Of a stretch of 64,000 nucleotides of DNA, positions 12,601 to 23,144 are shown in pieces; position 1 is the first letter of the stretch; every line of letters begins with the position of its first letter. Origin of the DNA: Scolanthus callimorphus (Eukaryota; Cnidaria; Anthozoa; Actiniaria; Edwardsiidae); contig CM066920.1 of the NCBI GenBank assembly GCA_033964015.1, positions 6,911,912 to 6,975,911 of the forward strand. The letters are read 5' to 3'. Under the pieces are notes generated by a model. That model was not told the DNA's origin, ran no database searches, and was given only the letters and a program-made list of their open reading frames with translations. Both the position numbers and the translations under genes were made by a program.

Positions 12601-14852
12601 CATACGAAAGCTGAATTCATTAATTGTTTTATTATTTTAAAAAAAAGTCGTTTTTTTTTAATTAATTCAAAACGAATTTTCCCGCGCCTCTTCTATGAGA
12701 GAGCTGGCCGAGTTGGCTAGTCTGCCTAGATAATCAATTTCGACCCACTGAAGAGGTTGAATCCAGCGTTTGGGTTTGACAGCTAAAAATCGCCAAACGC
12801 CCATCGCAACATTGAATTTTGAGGTCGCGTATCAATGCATACAGTGGTAATTGATGGACTTTGATAATTTACTGTTTTTCAGGTTGCTAAGCTTGGAGCA
12901 CAGTATGCCAAACTTCTCGGTCATCAAAATAACAAGCAGAAAATCCACCACGTGCTTAAGCTCAAACAGGAAAACATCAGCTTGAAATCGGTGGGTAGTC
13001 CTACTTACAAGACTTTCTCAAACTCCTTTAAAAACATTTTCGTGCTCGGTTGGGAGAGGTCGACTTGTGGCAAGTCTATCTACTTAGCAGCTATTCCTTA
13101 ATAACTATTATTCCGAATAATAATAATACTAATATTGTTAAGTATAATTTCTCAAGCGATTCCGCGCGCTGATTGGTCGATACGTTCGTCATTGGGATCA
13201 CGCGCGCTTTATTACGCTTTATTACGAGAAAATAAAATAAAAATCGAAAATCTTAAAGTCACTTGAGTAATTATAATAAAACAATTAGTCGCCTCAGGCT
13301 CCGTAAATACTCTTGGCGATGCAGCAAAAATAGTTCTGATTGGCTATGCGGGGAGCAAGAAATCGGCTGCCCTGTTTGCTGTCCCTTGGGCACTCGCACG
13401 CTTGATTTTTGTACCACCTGTCAAAGAATAAGTCTAATGCTAATCACCAAAAATACATTTAAGTTTACCGGGAATAATCAAAATACCAATCCAGGTTAAT
13501 AAATACAAATCTATAGTGTTTTTATCTTTTATCAAGAGGATGGAATTGGATTGCGATTTGAATTATTTGCTTGTCAGGGAAGCCTGCGAGTGCTCCTTTC
13601 AGCCGGCTTTTCACTAGTGAAGTTAGCGGAGAAGGAGACGGAGATCTTACGTTTGTGTGAAAATCGTCGTGACAGGAGCGGCGACGCAAGAAAAAGAAAA
13701 CCTTCTGTTCTGCTTCCTTCACGCTTACGTCTCCTTCTCCGTCTCCATTCTTTGATTTTCACACGAACGCAAGCTTCCTTACGTCTCCTCCGTCTCCGCT
13801 TAGTTCACTACTGAAAAAAGCCGGCTTTAAGGTTGGAAGTAATTTCTCCCGACGATTATCACCGTTTATTTTTAGGGGTAGTCCTCCCCGGATTGGGAGC
13901 TGGATCTGGGAGGCCGTCCGTCGCAATCTTCGGGCGTACTTTAGACCCCGTCTACAATACACCGTTTTCAAACGAAAACGGATACTTTTTGCTCCGAATA
14001 CGGCTATCGTCCACACTACAACTCCGAAAACGATCACCGAAAACGGAGAAAACAATACGAAAACGTTAACTGTGGACGCAAATCTTTTTGAAAACAGAGC
14101 AAAAAGTATCCGTTTTCGTTTGAAAACGGTAGTAGTGTGGACGGGGTCTTGGCGAAATTTTACAATAATCGACTGTCCCATGTCATGAAAGAACCCATGG
14201 ATTGAAACTTTTATGTGCTTAAAACCAAATTATTTCTTGACTGCAGGAAAATGCCAGGTTACGAGATCAGTCTGAAAAGCAAAAACGCACAATTAAAAGA
14301 CTAGAAGAAAAACCTGACAACGTCACTGGCAGGAAAAAGTTTAACCCAAGCGAGGCATTCGCCCACGCGAAGAAGGAAAACAGACCTTTGTCGGTGATAG
14401 ACGGTGAGTTATCGTGACAGCGCAATGTCACCACCCAACTACCCCTCCCCTCCTCACTGCCCGACCCCTCTCCTGTGCCCTCCTCACCACCCCACTCCCT
14501 CCCTAACACATGGCATGGCATGGCGCCGACTTTACTGGGACATTCCTAACGAAACAAAATGGAGGACTAAGTCCATTTTAAGCGGCGCCCGCTCGTCCGC
14601 CAATTTTATTTGGCGAGCCAAATACCGAGTCCGAAGAGGTCTCCATATCCACCGGTTGATTTAGGGATGATTATCATATATTGTTATTTCTAATATCGAA
14701 TGATATCATTGCAAAGAAGTGACCGAGTAGCATGAGAAAGGCCGCTGGTTTATGGGTGTGTTGGTGAAGAATGACAGTTGGCACACAAATGTAGCATAGC
14801 TAACAACTTAATTTTTCCAATATCCGTAGGAAATGTTACCACAAAGAAATGA
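654..14852 (+). CDS. HMMR: Hyaluronan-mediated motility receptor (RHAMM), 28 exons, 5'-partial
   Basis: Exons: 654-692, 826-902, 998-1081, 1332-1427, 2182-2395, 2840-2905, 3621-3694, 4024-4114, 4470-4656, 4743-4862, 5072-5142, 5288-5369, 6179-6308, 6553-6642, 6763-6833, 7077-7130, 7270-7332, 7465-7518, 7873-7926, 9076-9129, 9504-9557, 10268-10321, 10514-10561, 11179-11227, 11820-11888, 12883-12990, 14247-14403, 14830-14852. All phases agree and give about 776 codons; human HMMR has 724 residues. The product is almost entirely coiled coil. The C-terminal signature is unmistakable: [30 protein letters not shown], then [21 protein letters not shown], followed by a [13 protein letters not shown] motif as in vertebrate HMMR. 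The family binds microtubules and centrosomes, acts in spindle assembly, and binds hyaluronan through basic C-terminal motifs. Exon 4024-4114 uses the second of two adjacent donors; the upstream one breaks frame. The intron after 9557 has a GC donor. The terminal exon has only seven codons and a stop and is the least certain at the 3' end; the 39-base first exon is also short. Confidence 0.9.
1804..2066. mobile_element. MITE with about 55-bp terminal inverted repeats
   Basis: Arms 1804-1858 and 2012-2066 are nearly perfect reverse complements, beginning ATATACCGTTTCCGGGA. The interior is about 150 bases and AT-rich, without an ORF. It sits in an HMMR intron (1428-2181). The high arm identity suggests a fairly recent insertion. 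Confidence 0.8.
3287..3436. mobile_element. Short foldback element
   Basis: Arms 3287-3322 and 3401-3436 are about 36 bases and match with few mismatches around a central CACGTGATCTGAAAT word. The loop is about 78 bases. It is intronic in HMMR. Confidence 0.7.
5392..5621. mobile_element. MITE family A, copy 1 (GGCTGG..TTCACACAC ends)
   Basis: Ends GGCTGGCGTTCACACAC and its complement GTGTGTGAACCAGCC flank an interior rich in GCAAGCGCA and TTGCGCTTGCG words. The copy at 58321-58615 shares the ends and much of the interior order. It is intronic in HMMR. Confidence 0.75.
5691..5802. repeat. Inverted repeat (CTGTAATAGATGCACAGA arms)
   Basis: The left arm starts at 5691 and its complement ends at 5802; the arms are about 30 bases with a loop of about 50 bases. 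It is intronic in HMMR and follows the family A MITE closely. Confidence 0.65.
7998..8190. repeat. Long inverted repeat with CACGTG clusters
   Basis: Arms of about 58 bases (7998-8056 and 8132-8190) pair with several mismatches. The right half has repeated ATCACGTGGTAC words. It is intronic in HMMR and could be an old MITE. Confidence 0.6.
8219..8796. mobile_element. TIR element flanked by TTAA
   Basis: TTAAAGGGGCGGTGTCACG at 8219 and CGTGACACAGCCCCTTTAA at 8778 form inverted ends with one mismatch, bounded by TTAA on both sides. No transposase is visible, so it is non-autonomous. Part of the interior (8330-8450) resembles 48690-48810, so this is a dispersed family. Confidence 0.7.
9843..9896. 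repeat. Short hairpin
   Basis: GCGGGATTCCTGTGTCGC is mirrored by GCGACACAGAAATCCCGC with a loop of about 18 bases. It lies in an HMMR intron. No function can be read from it. Confidence 0.55.
10540..10776 (+). repeat. Tandem duplication covering an HMMR exon end and its intron
   Basis: The segment starting AATTAAAGGCGCAAGTACAA at 10540, which includes the 3' part of exon 10514-10561 and its donor, is repeated from 10671 with roughly 85 percent identity for about 100 bases. The second copy keeps a donor (GTATGT after 10692) and has a possible acceptor ending at 10667. The resulting 25-base exon would not keep the reading phase. Confidence 0.75.
10835..11095. repeat. Composite repeat with inverted GAGCTC arms and a 47-bp direct repeat
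   Basis: ACCCAGAGCTCCCCGG (10835) is inverted at 11021-11036. A segment of about 47 bases containing GACGCATGCGTGAGATTTG (10868-10914) is repeated directly at 11049-11095. It is intronic in HMMR and non-coding. Confidence 0.6.
11567..11727. repeat. Inverted repeat around a G tract
   Basis: Arms with AGCGATTTTAG and GAGCCGGCTTT pair across 11567-11600 and 11697-11727. A run of about 14 G at 11669 lies in the loop. It is intronic in HMMR. Confidence 0.55.
11953..12290. mobile_element. MITE with GAAGAGGTCAA ends
   Basis: The left end CATAAGGGAAGAGGTCAA and right end TTTTGACCTCTCCCCTAAGG are inverted. Inside them GGTGCCCAATTTG is mirrored by CAAATTGGGCACC. The hairpin at 22342-22443 has the same type of end, so this is a family. 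Intronic in HMMR. Confidence 0.7.
12511..12624. repeat. Compact hairpin element (TTAATGAATGAAGCTGAG arms)
   Basis: Arms of about 50 bases (12511-12560 and 12573-12624) are near-perfect complements with a very short loop around GGTGGATAACACC. From memory, similar hairpins are common in cnidarian DNA; this was not checked. Confidence 0.75.
13601..13828. mobile_element. MITE with AAAGCCGGCTTT ends
   Basis: AGCCGGCTTTTCACTAGTGA at 13601 is mirrored at 13804-13828. The interior is rich in GGAGACGGAG and its complement. Intronic in HMMR, in the last large intron. Confidence 0.7.
13943..14149. mobile_element. MITE with AGACCCCGTC ends
   Basis: AGACCCCGTCTACA (13943) and GTGTGGACGGGGTCT (to 14149) are the outer ends. 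Next come long arms with CGTTTTCAAACGAAAACGG and its complement. A more diverged region with GTCCACAC and CGTTTTC words lies at about 19990-20180. Confidence 0.75.
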
Positions 14853-17800
14853 CAAAGGCAGGAATAATGAAGTAGACGTAGTACATATATTCGCTAGCAC
14901 ATATACCTAAATATTGTAAATATGCATATATTTTTATATGGTTCCGCTCTTTGTTTTTAGGTACTTAACACCGTTCGTGCAGAATAGATTTCCCCATCGT
15001 GTCCTTTCGCACGCCAAGCAAAATTATGTAAATCAATATACCGGGCGTAAATCATAATAATATATACTCAGTACACTCTATACCGGGCGTAAATCATAAT
15101 ATATATACTCAGTAACCCTTTTTACTTTTATTATCGCCGATAAACACGCGCTCTGATTGGCCGAAAGCTGTGGTTTACTGTGTTAAAACGCATGGAAAAT
15201 AATACTATTTCATAAAACACAAATTTCTTTTGGTATATAATGTGACAAAAACACTTTGTCACTTGGGATGTATGGGGAACACTCGAAAAGTTTAAACTCA
15301 GTCTTTGTCGTGTTCTCTCGACATCCTGCGTGCGTTTATCACATTATAAACCATAGAAATCTGTTGCTACATAAGATACCTTTACTGTAAATGTAACGAA
15401 ACATCCTCGACGTTCTGAACAACGTTCTTTTACTCAACTAAAAAGAGCAGAGCCTGACATTGCTACCATATCGTCGCCAATGGCGACTTTAGGGCTTGGC
15501 GAGCAATTTCAACCTAGTTAGTCGCCAAAGTTAATTCGAGAGAAACAGGTGGCGACCGCATTTTTCTACTATGGCGACCAAGCTTCACTAAATTTAGCCG
15601 GTTCCTAGAAGGTCAGTTAAGAGTTATCAGTGGATAAACGCTTATCCAACGGATAAATCCTTAACAAAACCTATACAACAGATAACTTTTATCCGTGGAT
15701 AACTTTATCCAACCTTTCAGGAACCGGCCCCAGAATTTTTATATAGGCGCCAATGGTATCTCTCGAAAAAAGTTAATGTCGGGCGTTATGAGTGTATTTG
15801 GCAACACATTAATGTTTATACTCCGCCTCCGTTCACGCTGATAACTCATTCATTTTATACGACCCAAGTCTAGTATTAAATAAAGAGTATTGCGCTCGTG
15901 ATACCCCGCTCGTATTAAGTCGTATTGTCTATGTGAAAATCTGTTATTTCGTGTTACGTAATCGTTACGCAAAGAGACCTTTGAGGGGTATCTATTGATT
16001 TAAATTGTATATTTACAAAGATATGGAAACATCCTGGAGAATATCATTATGAACCATTCGCGAACGGAAATTTTGAAACAGCTGCGTTCAATTATAAATG
16101 AAAAGTTCTTGAAAAACTTGCTCTGGGTGGGAAAGATGATTATTACATATAATTCCGTATTACAGAATCCAATTATTGACACTTGAAAACAGTACACAGT
16201 GCTACACACAGAGATGCCAACCTTCGACCTTTAAAATGCGGGAGATGGGGTATATATGTTTTTTAGTCTTTCTATCAAATGCTGGAGATTTCAACTAAAT
16301 GCGGGAGACAATGCTAAAATGCGGAAGAGTTGGCATTTCTGTACATGTTATTTGAAAATGGTGAGGTGAAATAGCGGGGGATTCAGACATTTTAATGGGT
16401 GAATAGTATAGAGACTATTTCCTATCTTTGTGGTCCACGAAAGCGTGTAGGAAATTTGCTCGTGATCCACAACTGGTATTTTTTTCGCCGCCATTTCATA
16501 CGTATGAATAAGCTTTCAAACAGTGCTCGTTTTTCCTCTATTTTCACGCAGCTGTAAAATTACGACTGTGTTTTCGGTTTTGTAGTGCTCTCCTAGTAAT
16601 TCATTTATTCCTAGATTTTGTATTAATTTATTAATGTTGATACAAGGCGTAAAACTACGACTAAGAGCATTTCTTTTTGAGCCCTGAGCTCTCAACAACC
16701 AGCTTCACTGACTCCTTTCCATCATTCAAATGCTAATTTGAGATTTGCTTCACTCTAGTCTCCTTTGTAGCTGGCTACAAATGTGGCTATTGGCTGCAAA
16801 AGAGGCTATTCTTTGACTGGGAAGATGACAAAGTACAAGGCAATCAAACATGGAGAGGAAGACTAGTAGTCCCTATAGGCCAGTCAGACCTTGTAGTTTA
16901 GGGCACATTGGAACTGCACCTCAACTGGACAGAACCCCAAAATGGCAAGAATTCTACCATAAGGTCAGGTAAAGTCAGATAGGCTTGATTCTTTGCATAG
17001 AGAATCCTTATACAACAAGAAACAAAATATCAAATATGACTTTTTGTAATGGATCCGTCTTTAAGAAATCAGCTGCGAAACTTTTGGTTACTGCATCGTT
17101 TTATGGCAAAATTCCAGGGGATGGGGGTCCTTTATGAAGCTGAAATTCCAGGGGAGGTGCCCTCCTACCAGTGCAGTTTAAAGTAGCAATCAGCAAATGC
17201 TTATCAGGGTGAGAAACCACAACAGGATCTACCCCTGGCATAATTCAAATACAGTATATTACATGTATCCAAAACATGTAAGCATGAATGAGTTATCACA
17301 AATATATTTTATTCTTTTCTGTACAAAGTTATAAGCACATCTGGTTTCACTTTCAGATTTAGTGCTTGTCTTACAATTCCTCATGTGATGTACAGCTGCC
17401 ATTTTGAACATTAAAATTTGCACAGAAGTTTATTGATACTCAATGATCGGCTAAGGGGTCAAAACAACTAAAACAATAAGTTGCCTCAGGCTCCGTAAAT
17501 ATTGATGAATAGTCACTATTCGCTGATATTTACATCGCCTTCTGCGACTAATAGTTAATTAAGATTACTGCTATACTTGTTAACACACAAAGGCCTAGTC
17601 CAATGCCTACTATCTTAATTTAGAGGCGAATGCCATTGAGAGCTGAACAAACTGCATACCTGCCAACTCTCCCGGTATTACCGGGATTCTCCAGGTTTTT
17701 TCACAAATCTCCAGGTAAAAGCATCAAATCTCCCGGATTTTTCTAAACATTTGTAAGATTCATAGTCAGCCACAATAAAGTCAACCAAAGTCTGCGCCAT

Positions 17801-18871
17801 CGGCAAAGACTCGGAAAGAGTTCGGGCGTTTTTGGGAGAGATTCGTCAAGGTTTCGGGAAAGATTCGGGAAAACGAGATGGTTCTGACAAGTTCTCCAGG
17901 TTTCAGAACGTCTGGGGTTGGTAGGATGAAACCGTGTCTTGCAAAAAGAGAAGTTATCAACTCTTAGATTTCAAACATAAAAAGAGTATTTCAAAGTTCT
18001 AATTTAGCATGGCTTTGGCATGTATGGTTGTGGCTGGGCTGTAGTGCCATTCTTATGCAAGTTAACTCAAATGAATAGCTCTAATGAGCTAAACAATGGG
18101 TATTTTTTAGGAGCTAGGATTAGGATTGGCATATAGACAATAACTGATGATTCCTTTCCTGTTGTTCTTTTTTTCTATCATTCTTTAACTAGTAGACTTT
18201 TTCTTCCATAGGTTTGTAGAAACAACTATGGGATGTATTATATATATTAGGAGAGGAGCATATGGATCTGGAATCACACATTTCTGGAACATGAGTGGTT
18301 GCTTGTTAATAAATTAATTTCTTTGCACCCAGCATAGCACCTTTGTATTTGTTGTAGCCTGGTAGATAGATAGATGCCTTTATTTTAAAACGGTATCTCT
18401 TTCAATATGAGTGTATTATGGGAGTGCCTTTACAAGCCAGAGTTCAAACAGGGGTCACATTTACCTTTGTGAAATGCTGCTCATGAAGCATTGTGGGAAA
18501 GTTTGAAATTGAAATATAGGGGTTACATTTACCCCCATTGCCCCTTTAAAAGAACTCTCCCTTGATGCACTGCAGGCTACAAGAAATAGTTATGTATTGT
18601 AGAGGTTGCAACCTCTACTGAAATAGGTGTAAGGATTAACCAGCTATCATTCAGGCCTACTATACACATTAAAAAACACCACTAAATACTGCTATTAAAT
18701 ATGTCATTTTTAAATGACATGAATGTTCTGAAGAACTAAATTACAGGATATTCTATTGACAGCCAAATGGATCAAGACATTGATATATTCCCTTGAAACA
18801 CTGCAGCTCTTATAGGCTGTACGGGATTTGTCACATCACATCTGACAATAATGTAGCATAATGCCAAATCA
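14853..18871. other. Intergenic: HMMR 3' flank and repeats
   Basis: No gene is supported. An AATAAA at about 15877 could serve HMMR. There is a tandem direct repeat at 15038-15114. Dispersed non-coding repeats with TCGCCAA words (15470-15600, also 12390-12470) and GCGGGAGA words (16213-16340) occur. A segment at 17470-17550 resembles 13280-13310. A TTTATT at about 18377 is a candidate polyadenylation signal for the minus-strand bZIP gene. Confidence 0.5.
15038..15114 (+). repeat. Two-copy tandem direct repeat
   Basis: A unit of about 40 bases starting TACCGGGCGTAAATCATAAT occurs at 15038 and again at 15080, ending in ATATATACTCAGTA in both copies. Confidence 0.75.
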
Positions 18872-20733
18872 TCAATGCCCATGCTTCTCTGTTAATAATT
18901 TTTCCAGCTCATTTGCTCTGTCCTTAAGCTGCTGAAGTTCTTCTTTCAATCGAGTATTTTCAGCTTCAAGTGCTTTCCATTTATTTGCAATCTCTATCTC
19001 CTTCTGACGTCTCATATCACGCGATCTCCTCGCTGCCATATTGTTCTTTACTCTGCGACACCAGTATCTCTCATCTTTTTCCTTATCAGGTACAAATTTC
19101 CTCCTGGCTTTGGTGCTGATTGGCATAGGATTATAAGCATAATCATCCCTTTGCCTTTTTCTGCCAGGTTTGCCTTTAAAGACTGACTGTCGGACAGTTC
19201 TTGTCAAGTTATGTTCTCCTGATTTTGACATAGTTCCTTTTTCACTATAAACTCCTCCCTTCTTGCCTCCACCCTGACCAGAATCAACCATGACAGGTGG
19301 CGAGTGTGACACTGTACCTGGCATTAAGCCTGGATTTCTCTTTCTTGTGTTATTTTCTTTGTCAATCTGCATTTCTTCACGTTCATTCTCACAGACTCCT
19401 GAAGCTGTGAGAAATTCATCAATGTCCATGTAATCTGCAGGAAATTTTCCACTGCCTGAAGATGCAGAGGATGATGCAGAATCAATTCCACTGTCATTTG
19501 ATTCATTTGATTCGCTGTCCGCTGAAAGTAGTAATAAAGAAGTACAAAATTAATTTTTGTATTGCTCCCCCCATGTCATGTCGTCATGTCTGTGGCTGGG
19601 TACCCCTCAGATTCTAGGGCATCCATACATATGAATATTCTCTCAACCACTACTTCAGATTTTAATTAGTTACGACGTTGTAATGCGCAGTTGAAAATTT
19701 CTTATTGATAACTGGGCACTATAAATGCAATATATTATTATTATTGATTTCAAAATGGCGGATGAAAATATTAGCCAATCGGAGTTGGCCCATGATAGTC
19801 TACTGCCACAACCTCTGACAGACAGTTAAATGAAAATGAGCTGCTGGAAACAAGAATAGTCACAACAATAAAATGTATGGTGTCGGCCCTTTACATAGTT
19901 ATTGTGTTGAAAAGTACTGAAATGGGGTGTTTGACCTACGAAATGTCTTTGCAGTGTGATTTGAAAATGCACAAAACATGATGTCATCATTTTTGAAAAC
20001 AGGTTACGTTTTTGCTGTCCACACTAAAACGTGCAACAGCATTTTCAAATTTATCCACTTTTGATAGCGTTTTCGAAAAGTTCCTTTTTCGGTGGAATAT
20101 TTAGTCGGTGTAGTGTGGATGGAAGGCACAACCGTAAAAATTTAGCCGCTTTCAAATTTAACCATCGGAGTGTGGACGGTGCCTGAGTAACTGCAGTACA
20201 GATCTGTTGATTACTATTTTTTTAACATTGAAAAAAAAATTCCTTAAAAAAAGGTTCTTAAAGTATTCAATCGCATGTTTTTATGCTCAATTTGAAGTTC
20301 ACGTCTAAAAAGTGAACTTTGTTCGAGAAGTATAGAATAGTCATATTCTAGTGCGTGTTCAGTTATATTAAACTCACTTACTTAAGTCTTGTGAGCACTG
20401 GCACATTTTGCATGCTTTGATCAATTATGGAGAATTTTTCAGAAACAAAATAGAAATTGAACTAGTACAAGAAGAAATATATTCTATATTCCTCCTTTAA
20501 TATATCCAAAACAAATTAATGTAGAGGCTGCTAGTAAAAATCAATCGCATATCGAATCTAGAAATTGTCCTCTCGCCTTGCTACGCGGCGCGATCTAACA
20601 GCAAAACATTGCATAAGCTGGTTTCCCTTTGGTCTTGGGCATTTCGATCCAAAAACAACAGAAAACTCGACATATTCTACTTACTAAGACACGAGTAGGT
20701 AGATGAAGGCGCTGGACTTGGTGCATCGTACAT
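18872..20733 (-). CDS. PAR/NFIL3-type bZIP transcription factor
   Basis: Two exons, 20685-20733 (ATG at 20733) and 18872-19521, join in phase to give 232 residues. The donor is A/GTAAGT and the acceptor TTTCAG. The protein starts MYDAPSPAPSSTYSCL, then a Ser/Glu/Asp-rich stretch and DYMDIDEF. A basic linker is followed by ARRKFVPDKEKDERYW, the PAR/NFIL3 pre-basic signature. The basic region is VKNNMAARRSRDMRR (NxxAAxxSR) and a leucine zipper runs to the C-terminal KHGH. HLF, TEF, DBP and NFIL3 share the FVPDxxKDxxYW(x)RRxKNN block and bind RTTAYGTAAY as dimers. The length is shorter than vertebrate HLF (295). I cannot decide between HLF/TEF/DBP and NFIL3 affinity. Upstream D-boxes suggest autoregulation. 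Confidence 0.9.
19522..20684 (-). other. Intron of the bZIP gene
   Basis: An AT-rich intron with no further exon recognised. A diverged inverted repeat with GTTTTCAAAT and GTCCACAC words lies at about 19990-20180 and resembles the MITE at 13943-14149. Confidence 0.6.
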
Positions 20734-20882
20734 ATTTCTTAGTTTTTCGCTGCAGCAACAAATTTCAAGTCTTCGTTTATCGTTTTTTTCGTGGTACAAA
20801 TTCGTCAAGGTTCGAGTTCGCAAAGCTTTCTCGAAATCTCGTGATTTGATTGGCTAAGCGATCGAGTCACTAGTTGCGCCTA

Positions 20883-20907
20883 CACGTGCAGAAGGCGTTA
20901 TGTAATA
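20883..20907. promoter_or_regulatory. E-box plus perfect D-box upstream of the bZIP gene
   Basis: CACGTG at 20883-20888 and GTTATGTAAT at 20898-20907 lie about 150-175 bases upstream of the bZIP ATG. The second matches all ten positions of RTTAYGTAAY, the site bound by PAR/NFIL3 factors. CACGTG is the CLOCK-BMAL class E-box. Function is inferred. Confidence 0.6.
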
Positions 20908-21089
20908 TTGGGGTTCTGTTATTGTCAATCAAATTCGTTCAATTTTCGTAGTTTTTACCATAAAACGCTAAAACTCACACAAAATGGAATCGTAAAACCT
21001 TTCTAAAGCAACCTGCAGGCATTTTAGTCGACAAAATATCTATTTTGTGACTTAGAGCTCGTGTTCTCTGCGCGCTCACGCGGACTTTT

Positions 21090-21099
21090 GTTATGTAAG
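21090..21099. promoter_or_regulatory. D-box core (TTATGTAA)
   Basis: GTTATGTAAG matches nine of ten D-box positions, about 360 bases upstream of the bZIP start. Confidence 0.4.
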
Positions 21100-21338
21100 A
21101 GCGGCTTCATCTATTCCACAGGTATCCCACAACTTCCTTTGACTTGTAGATAAACGAAGTAGGTTGAAAACAAAGAAATTTATTTTTAAGTAAACATAAA
21201 AAGCTAACATATTGGATATGTGACATTTAAAGATTTTACTTCTAGTGTTGGAGCTCCAGTACTAGAAACTGTACATTGTCAAGAGAAAATGATATACTTT
21301 CGTTCCAGATATCCGAGGAAGCTTGGCACTAGCCAGGA

Positions 21339-21348
21339 GTTACGTAAG
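21339..21348. promoter_or_regulatory. D-box core (TTACGTAA)
   Basis: GTTACGTAAG carries the palindromic TTACGTAA core, about 610 bases upstream of the bZIP start. One such site could be chance. Confidence 0.35.
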
Positions 21349-21714
21349 AACAAACAATAACGAGGTTCCTGCATTTTAGCACGGCTTCCTCGCTCAAGGG
21401 CAGGACTGAACTTCTAACCCGTCAAGTAATTTGTCTGCTATGATTTTCTATCCTGTGTATGTGATCTCTCCTCGTAGGCTTCTATCACGTCAATAAATAT
21501 AGCATTTAGCGTTTAACTCGCATTTTAGAGTTGATATGAAAAGGATATGAATGACGCGTCTAAAATAGCACGATCAAAAGTTCACAACGAATGGGGGGAG
21601 GGGGGGGTACTCCCTCTCATATATGATATACGGGTACCCTGCGAGCAGTGATTTCCTCCTCTCTTAGGCCGGCGGCTAGCGAGGGAGAGTACTAGTAACA
21701 TACCTCTTAGAATT

Positions 21715-21885
21715 GACAAACAATGGTTTCAATGGTTATGCTATTTTGGGTTCGTGACAAGAATTTTTATTTCACATGGTTCTTTCGTTTTCCAGAAGAT
21801 TAGCAGATCATGTCGCCATGAGATAGCCTTTTTTGTGCTTCAAGAACGTTGGCCTATCGCTTTCTACTCTGGCCAGTGCTAAATC
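21715..21885 (+). repeat. Duplicated segment with a conserved peptide frame, copy 1
   Basis: About 170 bases match 24817-24990. One frame is open in both and gives FISHGSFVFQKISR in both copies, then CRxEIAFF and QERW. Flanking sequence differs. I do not recognise the peptide; an old transposon ORF remnant is likely. Confidence 0.55.
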
Positions 21886-22215
21886 CCTGAGCAGCCATAC
21901 ACGACTTTATTATATATATAATATATTTTTTTGCGCGCGCGCTGCGGGGGCAATATTTTCCTATCTATTATCAACCTAGGTCACGGTAACCATTTGCGCG
22001 TGCTTGTTTTTATTGAAAATCAAATAGAGTTCATTTTTTTTTTTCAGCGGTCCGGTATCCACATCAAATCGCGCGTCCTGATTGGCTCTCGAGCGGTCCG
22101 GAATCCTACGATCCGGACCCCGGGTCCGGATGAATCGCGCGCGCGCTAAACTTCTGTGAAGTTTTATGCTGTTTCAGTTAAAGCAAAAAAAAATATATTA
22201 AAACGGCTTGGGGTC

Positions 22216-22326
22216 GGTCCAGATCGTGAAATACCGTGACCCCGGCCTTGAAAATACTGACCTCGCCCTCCGGTCTCGGTCAGTATTTTTTCAAGACCTT
22301 GGTCACGGTATTTCACGATCCGGACC
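22216..22326. repeat. Hairpin with 26-bp perfect arms
   Basis: GGTCCAGATCGTGAAATACC (from 22216) is the complement of the segment ending at 22326, apart from single mismatches. The interior also pairs partly (AATACTGACC and GGTCAGTATT). Confidence 0.75.
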
Positions 22327-22341
22327 TCCCAGCCAGTAAGA

Positions 22342-22443
22342 GAAGAGGTCAAAACAACAACGGTACTCGATAGGTATCGAGGGATGTCGAAGAGGTGCCT
22401 GGGTACCGGGATACTTATAAAGTACCGTTGTTTTGACCTCTTC
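22342..22443. repeat. Hairpin with GAAGAGGTCAAAAC ends
   Basis: GAAGAGGTCAAAACAACAAC (from 22342) is mirrored by the segment 22421-22443. It shares ends with the MITE at 11953-12290. Inside are GATAGGTATCGAGGG words. Confidence 0.7.
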
Positions 22444-22680
22444 CCTAAATAACGTATATATCCAGAAAAAAATATTCCAAATTGACTTTTCAAAGCACTT
22501 TTGTTTTGAACGATATCCTCACTAGATATGGGAAATATGTCACTCAGGTCCCGGATCTAGCTTCGTATGAGATCTACGATTACGAGGTGGCGTATCCAGC
22601 TAAAGCACTCGTGTCTATCTCATCATATGTTTCAGGGGCTCATGGTATTATGCCAAAGTGAAACTGGCCACTAAATTTTC

Positions 22681-22779
22681 ATCCTCGCGCGCCAGGGTCC
22701 TTCCCTCACCCCCCCCCCCCCCCCCCCCCCCCCTCTTTCCCCTGGGGGAGGTGAGGGGAGGACCCTGGCGCGCGAGGAT
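22681..22779. repeat. Inverted repeat around a 25-base C run
   Basis: ATCCTCGCGCGCCAGGGTCC (22681-22700) is exactly mirrored at 22760-22779. The middle is a C run at 22709-22733 followed by CCTGGGGGAGGTGAG. The GC-rich hairpin plus homopolymer makes this a likely assembly weak point. Confidence 0.7.
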
Positions 22780-23144
22780 GCTAAATTTTGTTCGCGTCAC
22801 GCGCACGTTCATTTCCCCAAGACCGCACATCCGCTCCAGTGACGGTCACGCAATCGACTGATTAAAATACGATATGACAACCCTGGGACAAACAACGCCT
22901 GGATTTTCATACTGTAAAACACGAGAATCACCCAAAACTTTGTACGTGAAAACCTGCTACCTGGTCAGACGTGGTCACAGGACTAAATTCAAGTTTATTT
23001 CACAGTAAAAGAATCGGCGGACCTAAACAGTGATCTGGGACAATCAGGTCAGACCGGTCGATCTGGCTCGCGGACAAGCTCCATTTTCATAATAAAAAAT
23101 CATGATATATATTTAATTGTTTTTCTCGAATATATGAATACTAG

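Larger units (their letters stand above)
20734..23144. other. bZIP upstream region and repeats
   Basis: The first 600 bases hold the E-box and D-box sites. From 21.6 kb on there are repeats: a duplicated segment at 21715-21885, GC-rich CCGGACC words at 22070-22150, and three hairpins at 22216-22326, 22342-22443 and 22681-22779. No exon is supported. Confidence 0.5.

Noticed and set aside
13574..13762. Arginine-rich ORFs
   Set aside because: Artefacts of GGAGACGGAG repeats inside the MITE at 13601-13828.
15953..15962. Perfect D-box GTTACGTAAT
   Set aside because: It lies about 4.8 kb from the bZIP promoter, beyond the gene's 3' end, with no neighbouring sites; probably chance.
22648..22861. 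Proline- and glycine-rich ORFs on both strands
   Set aside because: They are produced by the C run in the hairpin at 22681-22779, not by a gene.
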